A stretch of DNA of 64,000 nt from Haemonchus contortus (taxonomy: Eukaryota > Nematoda > Chromadorea > Rhabditida > Trichostrongylidae). The notes beneath the pieces are model-generated. The model did no database searches, had not been told where the DNA came from, and saw only the letters and a program-made list of their open reading frames with translations. This document shows, in pieces, positions 38,151 to 48,358 of the stretch. The stretch spans positions 40,786,775 to 40,850,774 of the forward strand of contig LS997567.1 in assembly GCA_000469685.2 (NCBI GenBank). Reading direction: 5' to 3'. A program made the position numbers and the translations under genes. Numbering within the stretch: position 1 is the stretch's first letter; the number at the start of each line of letters is the position of its first letter.

Positions 38151-38376
38151 AGGAAAAGGATGGATAGAGAACGAGATTTCCAGCTTTGATGACTCTTCGA
38201 AGGGCTATTGTATAAGACACATACGCACTCAAAGCACCCCTGCGTGTCACAGTTGAAGTTAGGTGCGGGGCGCATTCCAGAACGGGATCAGTACCAATAA
38301 ACATTACTTGTTTTGACTTGATTTTTTTTACAAAACTGCTGTGTTTTCGCAGCAGTACGCGGATAGGAAAGTCTCA

Positions 38377-38558
38377 CAAGGTTGGCGAATTATGGAAAAA
38401 ACTTCGGCCTCGACCGGGACTCGAACCTGTACTTGTGCTATCTGGGCACTGTACTCTATCCCTTACACTACCGAGACCTCGCTTTAGATGGCCTACTAGC
38501 CACAGCTTATCCGAATGCCTTCCGAGGCCGAAGTTTTGTCCATAACTAGCCAACCTTG
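38377..38558. mobile_element. Inverted-repeat element enclosing a tRNA-like sequence
   Basis: 36-bp arms 38377-38412 and 38523-38558 are inverted copies with three differences, beginning CAAGGTTGGC and ending ACTTCGGCCTCG. Between them the minus strand carries a tRNA-like block (38409-38484) with an A-box region TCGGTAGTGTAAGGGATAGA and a B box GGTTCGAGTCCC. The structure could be a MITE that captured a tRNA relic or a fold-back SINE. No flanking duplication is obvious. Confidence 0.7.
38409..38484 (-). other. tRNA-like pol III promoter sequence, probably a tRNA relic
   Basis: A-box-like CTCGGTAGTGTAAGG and B-box GGTTCGAGTCC are at tRNA spacing, and the 5' part resembles tRNA-Asp (CTCGGTAGTATAG). 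The T-stem pairs only partly, so a working tRNA is unlikely. A close relative lies at 10661-10736 on the plus strand. Confidence 0.55.
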
Positions 38559-38804
38559 AGATTATGTTGAAGAATTCTGTTTTTTATCCTTTGAGGGCCA
38601 GCCACAAAGTTTTGGTAACACGATTAGTTTCTGTTGATTGGCATAGAGCTGTTTGGGGAGGAAAACAAAAACAAAGCCTACCATCCTATCCATGTTCTTC
38701 TCATTATGCAGATAGGGCAGAATGAAGCGTAGTAACTGTAGTGACGAAATATGTATATTTATAGGGGCCCTAGGTCTTTGGGGTTCCTATCCTCTTTGAA
38801 AAGC

Positions 38805-38948
38805 GGTCATGCGTTTGAATTTCACTCAGAATCGTAGCGCATTTGAATGCGTATGTGGCTTATACAATGAATTTTTGTGGACAGCTGATGCATAAGTCAG
38901 TGCTTCCATCGTTGAAGATGAGCCTGGTACCATCAAACAGACCCCGGT
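38805..38948 (-). repeat. SINE body fragment, tRNA head missing
   Basis: The minus-strand body is recognisable by the blocks CACTGACTTATGCATCAGCT and GTATAAGCCACATACGCATT. The fragment stops before the tRNA-derived head, near CCGGGGTCTGTTTGATGGTA. Confidence 0.65.
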
Positions 38949-39056
38949 GTTTAGCTTCGCTTGGATTCATGCAGGGATTAGGTCCAGGATAAGGTTCATA
39001 AGCCTAATTGGCAAGACTTCATTCTCCACTTACAAGTTGAGGAGAACAAGCTCGAG

Positions 39057-39058
<2 letters not shown>

Positions 39059-39089
<31 letters not shown>
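39059..39089 (+). repeat. C31 tract
   Basis: Thirty-one uninterrupted C, the longest homopolymer in the window. Confidence 0.95.
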
Positions 39090-41765
39090 ATTGAGAAGGC
39101 TATCATTTAATCAGGGATTCACCCTCATTACTGAGTTTTATGCAATCATCAGAATGAGGAGCCTTACTTTCATAAATGTCGCCTCATTAAGCTGTCACAT
39201 ACTAACTTATGTAGATATCCGCATTTCATTTTCATGGTTCCTTGTTCTACTTTTCTTACTTTTCTGGAAGTATCGCACCGCTGTATCATTTCGATTAACC
39301 GTTTTCATATTCAAACCGTACGCTTGCATCTTGTTGAACAGTTTGAGACCAGTACGGATTGGAATATTCACCTTAAATTTTAAAAGTTCATAGTTTCCTT
39401 GAGCTTTACCAAAGGCACGTTCTCTATCGTTTATCTCCAAAGCCATGCCAAGACAGCAAGACTTTTCCGAAAGTTTATTTAAGTTGTAATAAACAATCTT
39501 GAAGATTTTCCGACTTGCAGAAGCTTCTCCTAACAAAAATTCTGCTCCTTACGCTTATAGCTTACTTGTACTCTCATTGAACAACCTACAGAAAGCGTCC
39601 CCAAAAGCGATAAGGCTTTCCATATTTCTGAGGATCGAATGGGTCTTTTTTGAACGTAAGCAATTTCGTGGTACTTACTTACAAGATAGCAGTATACTGT
39701 AGTTAACCGTTTCGAGTGTGTGAATGCTCGGGGTTCGATTTCTGAGAGCATAATTATAAAAAACTACCTTACAGATTCAAAATAAAAGAAGAACGTTATT
39801 GCCTTTGCAAGTGCGCTTATAAAAGGTACATGACATATGACAAAATACATAAAATAAATAAATTAATTAAAAATACATAAATAGATATGACAGGAGGGGG
39901 CAGTCAATCGTCAGTAAATAATGGCAGTAGAAATCTCCCGTATAATCAGGTACCTTTTTCCCACGGGAGACCAAAATAGTCAGTCTTACTCGGTAAGCTT
40001 TGAAAACAACACAGTAAACTCTCAGGTAATTTGGTAATCAGGGAAAAAAGTTATAACCAGAATGGTGCTTCACCGGATACTGTTTGACGGTAATGTATGT
40101 AAGCGATTCATTTGTGACAAAAATCTCTGGTCGAGTTCAACAACTATTTTATTTATTTTTATTTGTTCACGTTAAGAAGAGCTATTTAGAGATTCACCTA
40201 TAATTTTATAGAATTTGTAAGTAATGTAATTGGTTGTTAGGATTTTTTCTTGTATAAATGACGCCGATTAATCCTACAAGCGAGGTAGAGCGTATTAAAC
40301 GGGGAGGTGATGAAAGTGTGCTGCAACTTTTTCATCTATAATCAATACCGCATTCATTTCAGTTCTCATACTAAACACCCCCATAGGGGGCTTTCCCACG
40401 AGTTCTATTTTCCCTTCGTTTCAGCTCATTGTGTTGGGGAGTGTGGACTTTTTGTTGCTGGGGCCTTCTCAGGAGGATTCATTCCCTCTCTACTTCTTCC
40501 TCATCTCGGGCATGGGCATAAATATGCACTGTCATTGTGGTTAGAACGTTTGTTCGGGCGATTCTTATTCATTCTTGGAAGCTTTGTTCTATTATGATAC
40601 TAGTATTCAGACGTCACTACCAATAATCACCGATTAATACAACAAACAACAATTACTGCCTAGTTTGTGCTCATAAAGTTACTTGTTTGTTTTTTTTGGG
40701 CCAGGCCTACCCATCTATTTATTAGCAACTGGTTTTCCATGAAAAATGTGGTTTTCGGTGAGGTAAAAGTATTAGCTCATTGCTCCTCAAAGACCGTTAT
40801 ATGACCCCATGAGCTTCCTGAAGTTTTCCTCAAAGTAGCTTCTTTTTGAGGGCTAGAGCAAAAAGGACGCTTCCGACGATACTTCCAGTACGATAAAAAG
40901 CCAGGACTATTCTATTTCTTCTATTTTTTAAAATTTCTTATTATTTCCCAATTATGTCCTCGTTCAGCTGATAGTGTTTCTCAATTTTACCAACAGTTGT
41001 ATTATTTTACAAGTCAGTTGAAACCTTTGTTTCAAGTGGGTTGCATTCTTTTTTCGGCTTACCCTCCATTACTCGTAAAAACTTATGACTCACGTGGAAG
41101 TAGAGCCACGTATGGATAATTGTAGTACCACTGAAGTTGACACTAATTCCCATAGCTACGACGACTATTAGCCTTTCCGTAGATATTTCCCTACTTGGGA
41201 CCTTTTTCTTCATGGTGGTCGCCCCGAAAGTCTTTTTCTTTACTACCATTTACTTATCTAGGCTTGCAAAAAGTAGTAATTACTGCTGATCACATTTTCA
41301 TAAGTGCGAATAGTTACGAGTACACGTCATAACTAGTATGCCTGAAGAAATTATAGGAGACATTGATACTTTTGCATAAATGATCACATATATTCTGTTT
41401 TCGATTCTATTTCAATCAATAATTTCCATGTCCTTTTATAGCAGAGATATCATCTGGGGAAAATCCTCTTTATTCATTAAAATTGTATTGAAATGCATGA
41501 AAATTGGCTTTGCCTACGAATTCTACCATGGCAACGCTTAAAAGAAGTTTTTTGATTTTCCGTAATCGATCTTTTCTAAGAAGTTCATAATTGTTCTGCG
41601 CAAGTTATTCAAAGTTTTCCACCTGAATCGCTAGCAAAGCCTGAGAGCTTTCGGCAGCACACGCCGGCCTCGTTCCAATTTCTTTATGCCACAGCTTCTA
41701 CATCTTTCACTATCTCTGTCGCTTATACCTCTCTCCCCCTCTCTATTCATCGATCTATCTTTCTC

Positions 41766-41802
<37 letters not shown>

Positions 41803-43484
41803 ATATCTACCTATCTATCTGTGTGCCTCTCTCTCTCTCTGTTTATGTGCCTGTTTGTCTTTCCTGTCTGTCCGTCTCTCACTGTTTCTCTGTCTCCCTC
41901 CCCCTCTTCGATGAACCTCCCGCTAGTTACTTTATTCATGATCAGTAACTGTGTTTACGACTGAATGAGAGGACTTTCCAGTAAAGCTTACTAGTAACAT
42001 TTGATAGGTTTGCCCTCTACGAAAGCATGTCCTCAACGTCATAGTCGCTAGTAAGTACAGGATATATCAAATTCTTGTGGAAATGAGAATAGACAATCAA
42101 AAAACGATGATTGACAGTTTCTTCAACTGGCACTACTTCGTCACTGGAATGTAGTACTAAACTGGAACTGGTTGGAATTCAAATACTGAAAATATCATTC
42201 TACCGGATGCTCGGGCAGTTACGGTTGGTATTCTGCATGGGACCCATCTTACGATGGAAAACGATGAGTAGTGACGTTATAAATAGTTTTGCCCTCATCT
42301 TTTGTTATGTAATTTGTACCCGAAGTCTGATAATGAGCGCAGGATCGATCCACCGTGCGCGAACGCTTTCCATGACAATCGCGCGAGCGTCTACGACGGC
42401 GGTGCGCGACAGCCGCTATCGTCGTGAGCGATTTCACAGCTTCTAAAACTTGTAGCCGTTGTCCTACAGTTACCGTCAGTTTGTTAGCTATTTGGCAATT
42501 ATCTACTGTGTTGGATAGGCCATGCTTGCTCTTCTTCCGTTCTCATACTTTTACTAAATTTGCTAAGTTGGTGATTATAAGGCAAATATTCTATCCACCG
42601 CTTCTCATCGCAACGAGTGAAGAGGTTGTTTCTTGCTTTAAGGTCGGGATCAAGCCGATTTATTAGTCACAGTTGTAAGAGTAATTTCTGCCGGTGATGG
42701 AGAGAAAATTGCACCAAAAAAACCCGCTGACTCATATCCTTCCCTGCACAGCGTGGCTATTCTGGGACTTTGGCAAGTTTTTTCGCAAATAATGACAGCA
42801 TTTTCTAGGGATATTGAAAGGCATCGCAAGGCTCAGTGCTTTCCAGTAAAGGGGGCTTCTGTCAGTTTATTTAACTTTCGTTCGAGGCTTTGAGGATAGC
42901 GTTTTCGAGAGTTACTTATGTTGTGCTTTGACGTGAAGATCGTTGACACATGTAAACAGTAGGTCACTGGTTGAGATCAAGACTTCTGGAGCTTTGCAAG
43001 GAGGACGAGAGGGCGTAGGCTCAGAGGCACGAACTTTTAGATCAGAGTCGAATCTGCTGAGTGCGGAGAACGGCGCAAGTACGGTTTACCAGTTCTGCAT
43101 TCCTTGGCTCGCCAGTATATACCCACGGGCAATGGAGGTGAGCTAAAAAAGTTATTAAAAGCCTACTGAAGTGATTTACTTCAAACATGGTATATCTACT
43201 AGTTCTAGGGTATAGCTGAGTAAAGCAAATTTGCCTTTCAGCAATTATTAAAAACAATGGGGCTGAAAGCTTGGAAGTTCTCCTCCTTCATATGTTGTAT
43301 TGCTTGTGTCTACTGAGTCTGAGCCTGTATGATGAAATGAAAACGTGATAGGCCAGATGAAAAAATGCTGGCCAAAGATTAAAAACGGATTGAAAGTGTT
43401 ATGAAAAATGAAATGAAAAAATAAATCAATGTCTTGGACGATTTACAGCATTGCTTTCGCTTTTTGGCAGAAATAATTTTTATT
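39090..43484. other. No gene recognised
   Basis: It contains the (TCTG)n run at 41761 and a CpG-rich patch at 42352-42430 whose GCGCGACAGCCGC resembles part of the MITE interior. Frames of about 100 codons at 39207-39536 (minus) and 40307-40597 (plus) have no recognisable features. Confidence 0.5.
41761..41890 (+). repeat. (TCTG)n/(TCTC)n microsatellite
   Basis: Tetranucleotide CTGT runs mix with ATCT and CTCT stretches. The serine/leucine-rich reading frame across it is an artefact of the repeat. Confidence 0.9.
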
Positions 43485-43694
43485 ATCGTATTGAATGCGT
43501 GTGTGGCCTATATACAATGGTTTGTAGAGGTCAGCTGATGAACAAGTCAGTGTTCTCATCCTCCCAAACCAGCCTGGTACCAATCAGCTGACTCCGGGGG
43601 GTAGAAATCCCTGTTAGGCCCAGGCGGAGGATGTTGATCTGGACTTGAACCCGTCACCGTGCTGCGCCACTTGCTACTACATCACCTCCGCCCT
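43485..43694 (-). repeat. tRNA-headed SINE copy
   Basis: Reversed, the head reads GGGCGGAGGTGATGTAGTAG, with CAAGTGGCGC downstream and a B box GGGTTCAAGTCC. The body carries CAGGCTGGTTTGGGAGGATG and a run ending at the TATATAGGCCACACACGCAT block. The 3' tail is shorter than at 36637. Confidence 0.8.
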
Positions 43695-46600
43695 ATTTAC
43701 TACATATATCAATTGCTTATATTGGACTCTTTCTCCGTTCATGATATGGATTATGAGCTGTACCTTTTCTAATACAACAGGGACAACATTCCGATCCGTT
43801 GAGCATTTTCAAAGGGCATATCTGGGCTCACCCTTCAGACCCTCTCCTGCCAGGCCGCTCGGCGATATGATCCGGACTATAGCCCCCATACTCAAACCTA
43901 CACTACTGCCTCTGTTGAAATATATCGTAGAAACCCTAAACAAAGCCATGTGCTTAGAGAGAAAGGTGGTGAGAAGAATTTCGGAATAACTTAATTGGAA
44001 AAATGTAATTAAAAATTAAATTACAGGCTGCAATGTTGCACTACAGTTTCACATAGCATAACATATGACATCAGTTGGCGTATTTATAAATCGAAATAGT
44101 TTGTTTCTTTTATAGAACCTTTCAAGTGGGTTCAACTAGTATGTATCTAAGGGTATTCCAACTGTAATCCGTATCAAGTTAGATATTTATGAGTTTACAA
44201 AAGAAATCCTACGATGGATTATATCCCTGAATATTACCTACAAAATCATTTTGATACGGTAAATTACTTTGATACCATTTCGACCAAATTTCTCGAAAGT
44301 CTTAGAAAATTCCAAGTGAAAATATTAGATTATTCAAAGAATTATTCAAGCATATACATTGTACAGGTGGAAGTTGAAATGACGTTTCCGTGTGTGGGCA
44401 GTACACTCTTGATTATGTCTTGTTTTCCTCGTTCTGTCCAGATTGGCTTACTTACTGGTTTATAGATGGCAATTTCACCAGAACATTTATCTTTTTTGAA
44501 AACACTACCAAAAATATCAAAGACGACCTTTTTGTCAGCTTTTTTAACTTTCTATTTTATTTATTCGAGTTATTTCTACGCATCATTACCCTTAAGATGT
44601 CATCCCTACCGTAACCCACAGGAACTGTTGCTTTGGGTGTTTACTGTTGATTGGATCGGCTTATTGTTATTTACCCCACAAAGTCCCTAAGTTAGAATAA
44701 AAGAAATTCGTACTTGTAATCCTTACATAGTCGCGAATGTAGACATGGCTGGAGGCTTAGCTTCCATTGTGGTCACGATGTTGGCGGGGATGTACTTTTT
44801 GTTATCTAACAAGTTTAATCATATATGAATACTCAATAGTATGCACAAGTATTACTCAATTTATACATACTTCTCAATACTTTATACCACTATTATTAAT
44901 GTCGTTTTTGATGCCTGAAACAACAGTTTTTGTGTGTTACTTAAGTTGTGCCGGTTAGTAAGGTGTTAGGGATGTTTTCTTCGGGAAAATCAAGTTTTCA
45001 TGTCCAAAATTGCTTTTTGATTTGTTTTCCACTGGCCAGAGGTAGAAAAAAAGGGTGAAATCAGTTCCTTGCCGTTGTGGCCCTCCTTCCTCCAACAATC
45101 CCTCTAATGCATACTCTCTTTAAGATGAACTCATGCGAACAGCCTCTTACCAGTCAAAACGATTACGGCCATTCAGTCTGGCTCTCAGTTTCGGCCAGCA
45201 TATGCCCCCGGTCGTCATTAATAAGCTCTCTATGACTTTTTCATTCGTTTTTTTTGGTTTTTGCCCAGAAACTCCTTGGTGCTCACGTGCAGTGTTTATA
45301 CTTTTTATATTTTTTGTAGACTCAAAATTATCGAGTAAAGACCACCTTTTCACGGGAACTTTCGCCAAAAAACTTTGATCGTGTTGGTCGAATGAGCCCA
45401 GATGGGGATGGGGTGTGTGTAGCGTAACGTAACCAATTAGCTATAAATTCGAATTTAGTGCATATGAGCCGAGACCATCGAATGTTTTCGTCGTGTTAGG
45501 AAGGGGAGGGGAGTTAAAATAGAATGGGGTAGGGGGATAGCAGCAGCAGCAGCTTTTGCGAAATGTTCACCACCACCATCAGATTGAGTTTTGTGAGAAA
45601 CAACGACGACGAAGAGCTCTGCCCCGAATGCTCGTCGTCGTGGGCGGGTCCGTCGTTACACGTCGGGCCATTAGGAAGAACTGACGCTCACACTCACACT
45701 CCCCTCCTCCCTTACCAGGGAGAAGAGATTCACACACACCCACCCACAAGACGATTATAAGGGTCGCTAAGCCAATCCCTGCTTGCCTAGTATTATGGAT
45801 ACGAATATTACTCAGGTATGACTTATTAAACATTACTTGTATCTGTTCTATACGTTACTTACTCTATAAACAGCAGTACAGCTATGTAACTTACTCGAAT
45901 AACTCCAAAAATAGAAGTTTCTTATGCCGTCTTCATTGCAGTCGGTTATTAAGGTCCTTGACAGGTAGGCAGAGGCGAAATCCTTTGAAACTACTTCGAG
46001 TACCTAGAAGTATCAACCAGTTTGGGAAAGTACTAGGGCCGAGCCCAACCCTATGCAAGTCCTTTTCCCACTTTTTTATTGGAACTCGGGATTTTCGGAT
46101 TATAACAACGACACTTCAATGTCCTTGTCCTTTCCATTCCCTAACAAGCCATTTTGATCAGAACAGTTTCTTTTTCGGTTTTCACAGGCCTTTTCCCCCA
46201 CACTCATTTCCCGTTTCTCGCTTTGATAACTGGAAATTTGGATTTTCCACGGAGTAGGGCCTTCAAGGAATGTCAGGTGTCCCCGCCACATCACAACTGA
46301 AGGAGCTGTATCACCTACGTATGTTAGCAACCTGATATCTTTTGTTCTCGTCACGGTGTTCCAAGCTTTGATCATTGAACTAGCTTGTCTGCATTTTCTG
46401 CTCGTAACTAGTATTTTCATAAGTTACCCTCTAAGTGATCCATCTGTCTAAGTGGCACTGCTATATTCTGCTATGACGTTACTAGTATTCTCACATAACA
46501 ATCCTGTCTAGAAACTTATTTCTGGCTCAGTTTCTCCTAGAAAATTCCGAGGGAATTTGTGTGAACGAGAATTTACTCGAATTCCTCTAGTATCGCTCTT

Positions 46601-47230
46601 CTAGTAATGTAAAGTATCATGAAGTCACATAACTAAGCTTAAAACTGGCAATCACTTCTTCCCTCGAGCTGACTGTAAGAGGATCTGGCGCTTGCTTGCC
46701 ATGATTAATCACTTCTAGTAAGCTTCATATTAATCTTTACTCTTGTTAATGGTTACCAACAAGTTCCGAAGTTGTTGTTAATAATCATTTAACACTCTAT
46801 TGACGAGGAAGTTAACTGGTAATCGTCATCGTCTGTAAATAAATGAATGTGTTGGGTATTACCGCCTACCCACCCGATTGCCCCTGATGATGATGTTCAT
46901 TGTCTTAAATCTACTCGGCTCGGGTCCCGGCTTAATCCCGATGTTTGATTCATTGGCCGTCCGATTCTTCACACTCCATAAGAGACCATACACACTCATG
47001 CATTCATGAAAGAAGCGCCGCGTAATTTTTTCCCACATTTGAAGTCTTGTGTGTGTCGAATCAACCAACGGCCATCTAACATTAACAACTCCCCCCACTC
47101 ACACTTCTGCTCTATCGGATTCGTATAATATCGATCGATTTATCGAAACAAAAGTACCACACAAAAGTCAGCGCTCACATGGGGTTTCTGAGAAAATATT
47201 ATGAGGAGTTCATCAAAAAGTCGAACTTAC
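43695..47230. other. No certain gene; possible further exons on the minus strand
   Basis: Open minus-strand stretches at 46105-46400 and 45160-45370 are phase-compatible with the exon at 47231-47436 if weak acceptors are used. A CpG-rich patch with CAG repeats lies at 45540-45700. Nothing else is recognised. Confidence 0.4.
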
Positions 47231-47436
47231 ACATGTTTTTTCTCACTTTCAAGAATTCCCACTTCAACATCGGGCTCGAGCAACTTTCTGGGAAGCGTCC
47301 GTGGTGTTTCAAAACCTAAAAGAGCTCCTCGTAGTGGTGCAGAATCCGGCTTGCCCTTGGATTCCAAGTTTCTCCTTCGAGATACTGGATCCTTATGAGA
47401 AACCTCAAAACGTGACGTGGCCGAAACATCGGTGAA
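47231..47436 (-). CDS. Candidate exon of an unknown minus-strand gene
   Basis: It is bounded on the minus strand by a GATTTCAG acceptor and a GTAAGT donor and is open for 68 codons. It reads FTDVSATSRFEVSHKDPVSR, a basic stretch RRNLESKGKPDSAPLRG, then ALLGFETPRTLPRKLL and EPDVEVGILESEKKHV. Varied codons, strong splice signals at both ends and a phase match with the exon at 47484-47531 argue for real coding. No domain is recognised. Open minus-strand stretches at 46105-46400 and 45160-45370 could continue it, but their acceptors are weak. Confidence 0.5.
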
Positions 47437-47483
47437 CTGAAATCAAATTACCAGTTAAACTGCAAACTTGTAGATTCAACTAC

Positions 47484-47531
47484 CCCCCGCACGCGTGAAC
47501 GAAACTGAGCCAGCCGCGCAAAAACTCGAAA
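47484..47531 (-). CDS. Candidate exon of an unknown minus-strand gene
   Basis: Read on the minus strand, a TTTCAG acceptor is followed by 16 open codons, FRVFARLAQFRSRVRG, and a GTAGTT donor. The next exon starts 47 nt further on in the same phase, and such a short intron is typical of nematodes. The base composition is more GC-rich than the surroundings. I do not recognise the protein. It lies about 700 bp upstream of the first visible ser-2 exon, divergent from it, possibly inside a ser-2 5' intron. Confidence 0.45.
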
Positions 47532-47769
47532 CTGAAATTAGGCTTTATTCAGCTAGAAGGCTTTCAGCAATCGTCTTTTGTTTGGTCAATGCTATGATGA
47601 CTAAAAAATTGTGAAAGAAGAAGGGTTAGGCTGGAATTTTTGCAAACAACCATCTTCCCCTTCGAAAGAGAAGGAGTGCGCCCCGCTTCATCCGAAATCT
47701 CTCCGAGAATAATTTGATTAAAAGGGCTTTCGGAGGAAAGAAGCTTTTCGACGATAGACAGACACACGG

Positions 47770-48069
47770 ACCATATGAGAATGGGATTAAGTGCCTTCAC
47801 ATGATGACAAGCTTTTTCAACAATCGTCTCAGTTACAACAAGAGTTTACACCTCATTATTACTGAAAATTATCTCATTAACAAATTCTTCTTACTAGTAT
47901 ACACATTAGTAGGTGTTCTGGTACCATATAAGGATGAGATTAACTGCCTTCACATGATGACAAACTTTTTCAGTGATCGTCTTAGATACAAGGAGTTACA
48001 GCTCATTACTACTGAAAATTATCTCATTAACAAATTCCTCTTACTAGTATACCCATTACTAGGTGTTCT
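47770..48069. repeat. Tandem duplication of a 150-bp unit
   Basis: Units 47770-47919 and 47920-48069 align without gaps, sharing TGCCTTCACATGATGACAAG/A and ACTGAAAATTATCTCATTAA, with scattered substitutions. It ends about 145 bp before the first visible ser-2 exon. The long open frame across it has no recognisable product. Confidence 0.85.
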
Positions 48070-48214
48070 GGGTAATGTAGCGTTCATTAGAAGAACGATT
48101 TGTGGACATTTGCTTGTGCGTCTAAGGATTACAGCTGTTCAAGTCATTACATTTGCACTGGTTCGTTCAGAAATTTATGAAATTACACTTTTTTTAAATT
48201 GTATTTATCTCTAG

Positions 48215-48358
48215 GATATGGTAATTGGAACGATACACTCTCTACGGGAGAGTGTTCTCAATATATCGGAATCGTTCAGTACAGAATCGCCATCGTTACC
48301 AGAAAATACGACAGTTATCCCGACAGTCGAATTGGTACTTGGCACAATTACCTATCTA
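48215..48358 (+). CDS. ser-2: ser-2 exon: extracellular N-terminus to start of TM1
   Basis: The acceptor TTTATCTCTAG precedes GAT-ATG and the donor is GTAAGT after CTA; the exon is 48 codons in phase 0-0. It carries two N-glycosylation sequons (NIS, NTT) and ends [14 protein letters not shown], which leads into TM1. The residue before the first Met aligns with Glu in the C. elegans sequence as I recall it, so the Met at 48218 is probably internal. It could still serve as a start in an alternative transcript. Confidence 0.85.

Noticed and set aside
39207..39536. 109-codon minus-strand frame
   Set aside because: Not recognised, no splice signals, AT-rich.
39718..39750. GGGGTTCGATTTC as a possible tRNA B box
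   Set aside because: No matching A box or cloverleaf upstream.
41686..41964. Ser/Leu/Cys-rich 92-codon frame
   Set aside because: It is a translation of the (TCTG)n microsatellite.
46859..47098. 79-codon minus-strand frame after the candidate exon at 47231
   Set aside because: The only nearby acceptor puts it out of phase with the exon and into a stop.
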